The notes under the pieces: generated by a model
Database searches by the model: none
Told to the model about the DNA's origin: nothing
Seen by the model: the letters and a program-made list of their open reading frames with translations, nothing else
In this document: positions 16,082 to 20,004 of the stretch, in pieces
How positions within the stretch are numbered: the stretch's first letter is position 1
How the letters are laid out: the number at the start of each line of letters is the position of its first letter
Program-made: the position numbers and the translations under genes
Assembly: GCA_037442845.1 (NCBI GenBank)
Contig: JBBIPL010000036.1
Coordinates: 1 to 20,004 of the forward strand
Direction: 5' to 3'
DNA: 20,004 nucleotides
From: PFJX01 sp037442845
GTDB lineage: Bacteria > Pseudomonadota > Gammaproteobacteria > Burkholderiales > Thiobacillaceae

Positions 16082-17292
16082 TCCCGCAGGGTTGGTCCGC
16101 GGCCGACGCCGCCGGCATCTCGACCCGCCCGCTGGACGTGGGCGCCGTCTCCACCTTGCGTGGCCGCCGGCTGCGCCGCGCATTCACGGCGAACCCGGCC
16201 GGCCTGGACGCATGGCCCGCCGATTGGCGTGGTCTGCTTGGCGAATGGCTGCGCCGGAGCAAAGCACAACGGCGCTGGGACAGCCTGCTCAAGCAAGCCG
16301 GCAATGCGCGCTACATCCAGGCCGAAGCCCTGCGCGACGCCCTCCTGGCCGGCGGCTGGATCGAAACGGAGGAGCGCTTCACGGGCGGCCACTGGCGCAC
16401 GGTGGCGCTGACCTTCCTCGATCCCGGCGCGGCGCGCGCCGCCCTGGGCCTGCCCGACCCCGAGGCCAGGCGGGCGGAATGGGCTGCCGCCCGCGAGACC
16501 ACGCATCTGCCGGACGAACTGGCCGGACTGGCGACGCAACTGGATGGACTGCCGGCACAACGGGCGCTGGCCCGCCTGGAACTGCTTGCCGCCCTCCACC
16601 GCTGGCGCTCGGAAGGCCGTGCCGGCACCTGGCGGGATTTCGCCCAACTCGCGCGCGGCGACACCAAGGCCGTCACCGAAGCGGAAAAAAACTGGCTGGC
16701 CGAAGCCCTGGACCTGGAAGCCTGGGGGATATCGGCGCATACCCCGCTGTTGTTCCTGGCCGCGCCCCTGTCCCTCCTCGGCGCGGGCTGGCGTCTGGAG
16801 TTGGGCGGACTCCCCGACTTCATCGGCCTCACCCCCGCCGCCATCAACGCCCTCGACAGTCTGCAAGGCGAGATCGGCACATGGCGGTTGGTGGAAAACC
16901 GCACCAGCTTTGAACGGGTCGCCGCCCGGCACGGGCATCGGGATGGCGTGGTCTGGTTGCCGGGTTTCGCGCCCTGCTGGTGGAAAACCTGTCTTGCCCG
17001 ACTCATCGATTTGCGCCCGGCGCCCGCCCTCATCGCCTGCGACCCCGACCCGGCCGGCATCGCCATCGCCCTGGATGCGGCCACACTCTTCACCACGGCC
17101 GGGTTGTCCTGGGAACCATGGCGCATGGCCGCGGGTGATCTGGCGGCGCTACCCCGCCGCCTGCCAGTGAGCGAAGCCGACAAACGACAGATCGACACCT
17201 TGCTTGCCACCCCGCTTCCTGAAACTCTGCACCAGCTATTACGGTGGATCATCGAGCATGGCGAGAAGGGCGAGCAGGAGGCCCTGCTCTGA
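16078..17292 (+). CDS. JetD-like TOPRIM nuclease subunit
   Basis: A 404-aa protein in the JetD/MksG position. The C-terminal part has a TOPRIM pattern: a glutamate in RLVENRTSFERVA (E273) and, after one more strand-helix unit, DPDPAGIAIALD with D322 and D324. These acids bind metal in JetD nucleases, which cut plasmid DNA once the SMC motor stalls. The N-terminal half looks helical with a winged-helix-like stretch (QAEALRDALLAGGWIETEERF), plausibly for DNA or partner contact. The start is GTG overlapping the jetC-like stop by 4 nt. The TOPRIM acids are intact, so the nuclease is probably active. Alternative: another TOPRIM enzyme family, but the SMC neighbours make JetD the best reading. Confidence 0.75.
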   Translation: MIPQGWSAADAAGISTRPLDVGAVSTLRGRRLRRAFTANPAGLDAWPADWRGLLGEWLRRSKAQRRWDSLLKQAGNARYIQAEALRDALLAGGWIETEERFTGGHWRTVALTFLDPGAARAALGLPDPEARRAEWAAARETTHLPDELAGLATQLDGLPAQRALARLELLAALHRWRSEGRAGTWRDFAQLARGDTKAVTEAEKNWLAEALDLEAWGISAHTPLLFLAAPLSLLGAGWRLELGGLPDFIGLTPAAINALDSLQGEIGTWRLVENRTSFERVAARHGHRDGVVWLPGFAPCWWKTCLARLIDLRPAPALIACDPDPAGIAIALDAATLFTTAGLSWEPWRMAAGDLAALPRRLPVSEADKRQIDTLLATPLPETLHQLLRWIIEHGEKGEQEALL

Positions 17293-17298
17293 ACATCG

Positions 17299-17317
17299 CG
17301 ATCCGACGCGCGGATCG
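17299..17317. repeat. 7-bp inverted repeat after jetD-like gene
   Basis: CGATCCG (17299-17305) and CGGATCG (17311-17317) form a perfect 7-bp stem with a 5-nt loop, starting 7 nt after the jetD-like stop. There is no T-run, so it is at best a weak transcript-end hairpin. Apart from a possible promoter-like TACACT (17412-17417), the rest of 17318-17444 holds nothing I recognise. Confidence 0.35.
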
Positions 17318-17444
17318 AATGCTCAAAGATGCATCCAATACTCCCGCATGCGCCGCCGCATCGCAGCGCTCGGGCTCAAGTCCCCTGTCATACGGCCTGG
17401 TGACTTGGCGTTACACTCACGCATTCGCCTTTTTGGAGCTCACC

Positions 17445-17623
17445 ATGCCCGACTACGGCAAGCGGAGATGCTCAGACGGCATCCCAACATGGGCAGGATC
17501 GGAAGGGCGCCCCGGACCCGGGAAATGCCCGTTCCCGGCACGCCCTTTCTCCTGATCTACCGTCTGACGGCCCACGCGGTCCGCATCGGCCGCGTCCTCC
17601 ACCACGCCCGCCGCCATCCCTGA
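17445..17623 (+). pseudogene. Remnant of RelE/ParE-type toxin gene
   Basis: From about 17468, one frame reads MLRRHPNMGRIGRAPRTREM, followed by VPGTPFLLIYRLTAHAVRIG and ending VLHHARRHP. This is the conserved C-terminal half of ParE/RelE toxins (HPxxGR, TRE, YR and the final histidine region). The N-terminal half is missing. A plausible original start, ATG at 17445 encoding MPDYG, has GGAG six bases upstream but is in a different frame from the C-terminal part. The simplest reading is an internal deletion that joined the start region to the last 50 codons out of frame. No antitoxin gene is recognisable on either side. A short functional protein from 17468 is possible but unlikely. It ends 3 nt before the next gene. 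Confidence 0.6.
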
Positions 17624-17626
17624 CCC

Positions 17627-18331
17627 ATGCTCGCCCCCGCCGCCCTCCTCGACCTGGTCGCCCGTTTCCGCGCGCAACTGCCCGACTACAAGCGCGGCCA
17701 ATACAACGAAACCCAACTGCGGCGCGACTTCCTCGACCCCCTGTTCCGCCTGCTGGGCTGGGACGTGGACAACCGCGCCGGCTACGCCGAGAGCTTCCGC
17801 GAGGTGGTGCACGAGGACGCGGTGAAGGTGGGCGGCGCCACCAAGGCGCCGGACTACAGCTTCCGCCTGGGCGGACGCCGGCTGTTCTTCCTGGAAGCCA
17901 AGAAGCCCTCGGTCTGCATCAAGGAGGACGTCGCCCCCGCCTACCAGTTGCGCCGCTACGCCTGGTCGGCCGGCCTCCAGCTTTCCATTCTGTCCGACTT
18001 CGAGGAGTTCGCCGTCTACGACGGCTCGGTGAAGCCGGGGGCGAAGGACAAGCCCGCCAAGGCCCGGGTGTTCTACTGCACCTTCGAGGACTACGCGGCG
18101 AAATGGGACGAGATCGCCGCCCTGTTCGCCAAGGACGCCGTGCTCAAGGGCGGCCTGGAGCGCTTCGTCAAGAAACTGCACGAACAGCTCGCCGCCGCCA
18201 GGACCGCCCACGACAAGACCCTGATCCAGCGCCAGTGTGAGGCCACCGACCGGCAAATCGATGCCCTGGTCTACGAACTTTACGGCCTGACGACGGCGGA
18301 GATCGCCCTGGTGGAAGGCGGCGCGCCTTGA
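17627..18331 (+). CDS. Type IIG-like restriction nuclease domain fused to C-terminal tail, methyltransferase missing
   Basis: A 234-aa protein. Residues 1 to about 178 match the N-terminal nuclease region of large restriction-modification enzymes of the type IIG/Eco57I kind (YNETQLRRDFLDPLFRLLGW, then APDYSFRLGG and FFLEAKKP). The PD-(D/E)xK acids are present: D76, E90, K92. From about residue 182, KKLHEQLAAARTAHDK, ATDRQIDALVYELYGLTTAEI and VEG match the extreme C terminus of the same enzymes, normally hundreds of residues later. The methyltransferase and target-recognition domains are gone, yet the frame is open. It is probably an in-frame deletion derivative; a naturally compact nuclease is the alternative. 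Without a methylase to protect the host, activity is probably absent or differently controlled. No strong ribosome site is seen; the start follows the ParE remnant by 3 nt. Confidence 0.78.
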   Translation: MLAPAALLDLVARFRAQLPDYKRGQYNETQLRRDFLDPLFRLLGWDVDNRAGYAESFREVVHEDAVKVGGATKAPDYSFRLGGRRLFFLEAKKPSVCIKEDVAPAYQLRRYAWSAGLQLSILSDFEEFAVYDGSVKPGAKDKPAKARVFYCTFEDYAAKWDEIAALFAKDAVLKGGLERFVKKLHEQLAAARTAHDKTLIQRQCEATDRQIDALVYELYGLTTAEIALVEGGAP

Positions 18332-18422
18332 TCCTCCCGGTCATTGCGCCGGCCTCACCGGGAATGCCCGATCGATGCGGGTTTGACGCTATCCTTGCGC
18401 GGTTTCCGCAACGAGCATCGCC

Positions 18423-19286
18423 ATGACTCCCCAGCAACTGGTCCAGGACGTCGAACATCTTTTCAGCCTGCCGGACGTGGCCATCCGCATCAACGAGCTG
18501 ATCGATCAGCCCGATACTTCCGTCAAGGATCTGGTGGAGGTGGTGCAACTGGACGCCGGCATCTCCACCACCGTGCTGCGCCTGGCCAACAGCGCCTGGT
18601 ATGGGCTGCCCTCGAAGGTGGACAGCATTTCCCGCGCCATCACCCTGATCGGCATGAAGGCCTTGCGCGACCTGGTGCTGTCCACCTCGGTGATCACCAC
18701 GTTCAAGGGCATTTCCGCGGAATTCGTCGACATGATGGATTTCTGGGACAACAGCGTCACCTGCGGCGTGGTCAGCCGCAACCTGGCGGTGAAATGCGGC
18801 GTGCGCGAATCCGAGCGCATGTTCCTGGCCGGATTGCTGCACAAGGTGGGACGCCTGGTGTTCTACGCCAGCCGGCCGGTGCAGTACCGCCAGGTCCTGC
18901 AGGAAAAGGATTACGGCGAGGCGGCCGTCATCGCGGCGGAACGCGCGGTGTTCGGCTTCACCTACGCCGAACTGGGCGCGGCGCTGATGCGCGCCTGGCG
19001 GCTGCCGGAGTCGCTGGACGAGCTCATCGCCCATCAACTGCGTCCCGGCGAGGCGCCGCGCTATCCGCGGGAGGCGGCCATCGTCCACGTCGCGGCGGAC
19101 ATCGCCTTCCACATGTCGCCGGACATCAAGGCCCGCTTCGAACTGGGCGAATACAGCCTGACCTTCGACGAGGCGGCCTGGCAGTGCCTGGGCCTGGAGC
19201 GGAGCCTGCTCACCGAGATCATGCAGACCTCCCTGATCCAGTCCTTCGAGCTGCTGGAAATCGTCAACCCGCGCGCCTGCGCGTGA
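18423..19286 (+). CDS. HDOD domain protein
   Basis: A 287-aa single-domain HDOD protein. The family is linked to signalling, often beside sensor kinases or c-di-GMP enzymes, and most members lack enzyme activity. Typical segments are visible: LFSLPDVAIRINELIDQPDT, VVQLDAGISTTVLRLANSAW, YGLPSKVDSISRAITLIGMK and FLAGLLHKVGRLVFYASRP. At the position of the HD dyad the sequence is H140-K141, so metal-dependent phosphohydrolase activity is not expected. There is no receiver, GGDEF or EAL domain attached. A TTGACG (18383-18388) and TATCCT (18390-18395) lie upstream but are too close together for a normal sigma-70 pair. It follows the nuclease remnant by 91 nt and appears to mark the return of core chromosome. 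Confidence 0.92.
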   Translation: MTPQQLVQDVEHLFSLPDVAIRINELIDQPDTSVKDLVEVVQLDAGISTTVLRLANSAWYGLPSKVDSISRAITLIGMKALRDLVLSTSVITTFKGISAEFVDMMDFWDNSVTCGVVSRNLAVKCGVRESERMFLAGLLHKVGRLVFYASRPVQYRQVLQEKDYGEAAVIAAERAVFGFTYAELGAALMRAWRLPESLDELIAHQLRPGEAPRYPREAAIVHVAADIAFHMSPDIKARFELGEYSLTFDEAAWQCLGLERSLLTEIMQTSLIQSFELLEIVNPRACA

Positions 19287-19369
19287 GCGCGGGCCAGGCC
19301 CATCCACCCGCACACGCTTTCCGATGAACCACGATCCTGCGCGCGGCGCCCCGCGCGAGTAACGGCGAC

Positions 19370-20004
19370 ATGGCTGAACATCCCGAAGGCATCCGCCTGT
19401 CCAAGCTGATGTCCGAGCGCGGCCTGTGCTCGCGGCGCGAGGCGGACGCCTACATCGAACAGGGCCTGGTGTTCGTGGACGGCCAGCGCATCTCCGAACT
19501 GGGCACGCGCGTGGACCCCGACTGCCGGATTCATCTGGCCCAGCAGGCCCGCAAACAGCAGGAACAGCGCGTCACCGTGCTGCTGCACAAACCCATCGGC
19601 TACGTCTCCGGCCAGCCGGAACCCGGCTACCAGCCCGCCGTCACCCTGATCCGCGAGGACACCCGCTGGGCGGAGGACCGCGGCGCGCGCTTCTCTCCCG
19701 CCATGCTCAAGGGCCTGGCCCCGGCCGGCCGGCTGGACATCGACTCCACCGGCCTGCTGGTGCTGACGCAGGACGGCCGCATCGCCAAGCAGCTCATCGG
19801 CGACGACTCGGAGGTCGAAAAGGAATACCTGGTGCGGGTCTCCGGTCAGCTTTCCGAATCCGCTTTCAAGCTGCTCAACCACGGTCTCGAACTGGACGGC
19901 CGCAAGCTGCGTCCGGCGCGGGTGAGCTGGCAGAACGAGGACCAGTTGCGCTTCATCCTCAAGGAGGGCCGCAAGCGCCAGATCCGCCGCATGTGCGAGC
20001 TGGT
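19370..20004 (+). CDS. RluF/RluB-family 23S rRNA pseudouridine synthase (5' part)
   Basis: The first 211 codons of a pseudouridine synthase, cut by the window end. An S4 RNA-binding domain lies at about residues 9-60 (LSKLMSERGLCSRREADAYI, then EQGLVFVDGQRI). The RsuA/RluB/RluF-type catalytic core follows: VLLHKPIGYVSG, then AGRLDIDSTGLLVLTQDG with the catalytic aspartate at about 123, EKEYLVRVSG, and LKEGRKRQIRRMCELV at the edge. These enzymes isomerise a specific uridine in 23S rRNA. The pattern is closest to RluF (U2604) as I remember it, but RluB-like specificity is not excluded. The ribosome site is weak, and a 7-bp hairpin (19340-19357) sits 12 nt before the ATG, which might affect initiation. 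Confidence 0.9.
   Translation, partial: MAEHPEGIRLSKLMSERGLCSRREADAYIEQGLVFVDGQRISELGTRVDPDCRIHLAQQARKQQEQRVTVLLHKPIGYVSGQPEPGYQPAVTLIREDTRWAEDRGARFSPAMLKGLAPAGRLDIDSTGLLVLTQDGRIAKQLIGDDSEVEKEYLVRVSGQLSESAFKLLNHGLELDGRKLRPARVSWQNEDQLRFILKEGRKRQIRRMCEL

Noticed and set aside
13127..16183. 1018-codon minus-strand frame
   Set aside because: Antisense to the SMC-like gene, whose Walker A, signature and Walker B are clear. The translation has no recognisable domain.
17365..17385. tRNA T-arm-like sequence (GGGCTCAAGTCCC)
   Set aside because: Only a 3-bp stem with a 7-nt loop; no acceptor, D or anticodon arm can be placed around it, so neither a tRNA nor a clear att remnant is supported.
17204..17555. 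Open frames crossing the jetD end into the intergenic region
   Set aside because: The two overlapping frames (103 and 139 codons) share the jetD-like gene's end, and only the last 51 codons of the longer one show a known pattern, reported as the ParE remnant.
19324..19362. 12-codon frame before the RluF-like gene
   Set aside because: Out of frame with the synthase and too short, with no ribosome site or other support as a leader peptide.

Overview
The window is GC-rich, gene-dense bacterial chromosome, most likely from a betaproteobacterium. The evidence is an fmdB / DUF502 / aspS block, a neighbouring uvrA / yajR-like MFS / ssb block, and close resemblance of the core proteins to proteobacterial families. 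No rRNA, complete tRNA or CRISPR array was seen.

Left part (1-5900). The first 120 bases hold three inverted repeats. They are followed by a Phd/VapB antitoxin and PIN-domain VapC toxin pair that overlap by 4 nt. A convergent hairpin separates vapC from a minus-strand housekeeping run. In its direction of transcription this run reads yajR-like transporter, ssb, a stand-alone Aas-type acyl-ACP synthetase, fmdB-like zinc ribbon, DUF502 membrane protein and aspS. A clear intrinsic terminator lies between fmdB and the DUF502 gene.

Middle (7269-10300). A divergent intergenic region separates the MFS gene from uvrA, the excision-repair ATPase on the plus strand. uvrA is followed after 2 nt by a zeta-toxin-like P-loop protein, an overlapping 52-codon basic protein and a DUF2442 protein, all on the same strand.

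Accessory core (11283-17292). Four tightly packed or overlapping genes encode a MukF/kleisin-like protein, a MukE/KITE-like protein, a 942-aa SMC/MukB-like ATPase with a hinge-like centre, and a TOPRIM-domain protein. Gene order and domain content are those of Wadjet (JetABCD) or MksBEFG, which sense and cleave plasmid DNA. The proteins look divergent, so this is the best candidate for an unusual system in the window. Downstream lie a ParE-type toxin remnant and a 234-aa protein that joins the N-terminal nuclease of a type IIG-like restriction enzyme directly to its C-terminal tail, with no methyltransferase between. The interval from about 10300 to 18331 therefore reads as a small defence and toxin island placed after uvrA.

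Right end (18423-20004). Ordinary chromosome resumes with an HDOD-domain signalling protein and the 5' part of an RluF-like 23S rRNA pseudouridine synthase gene cut by the window edge.
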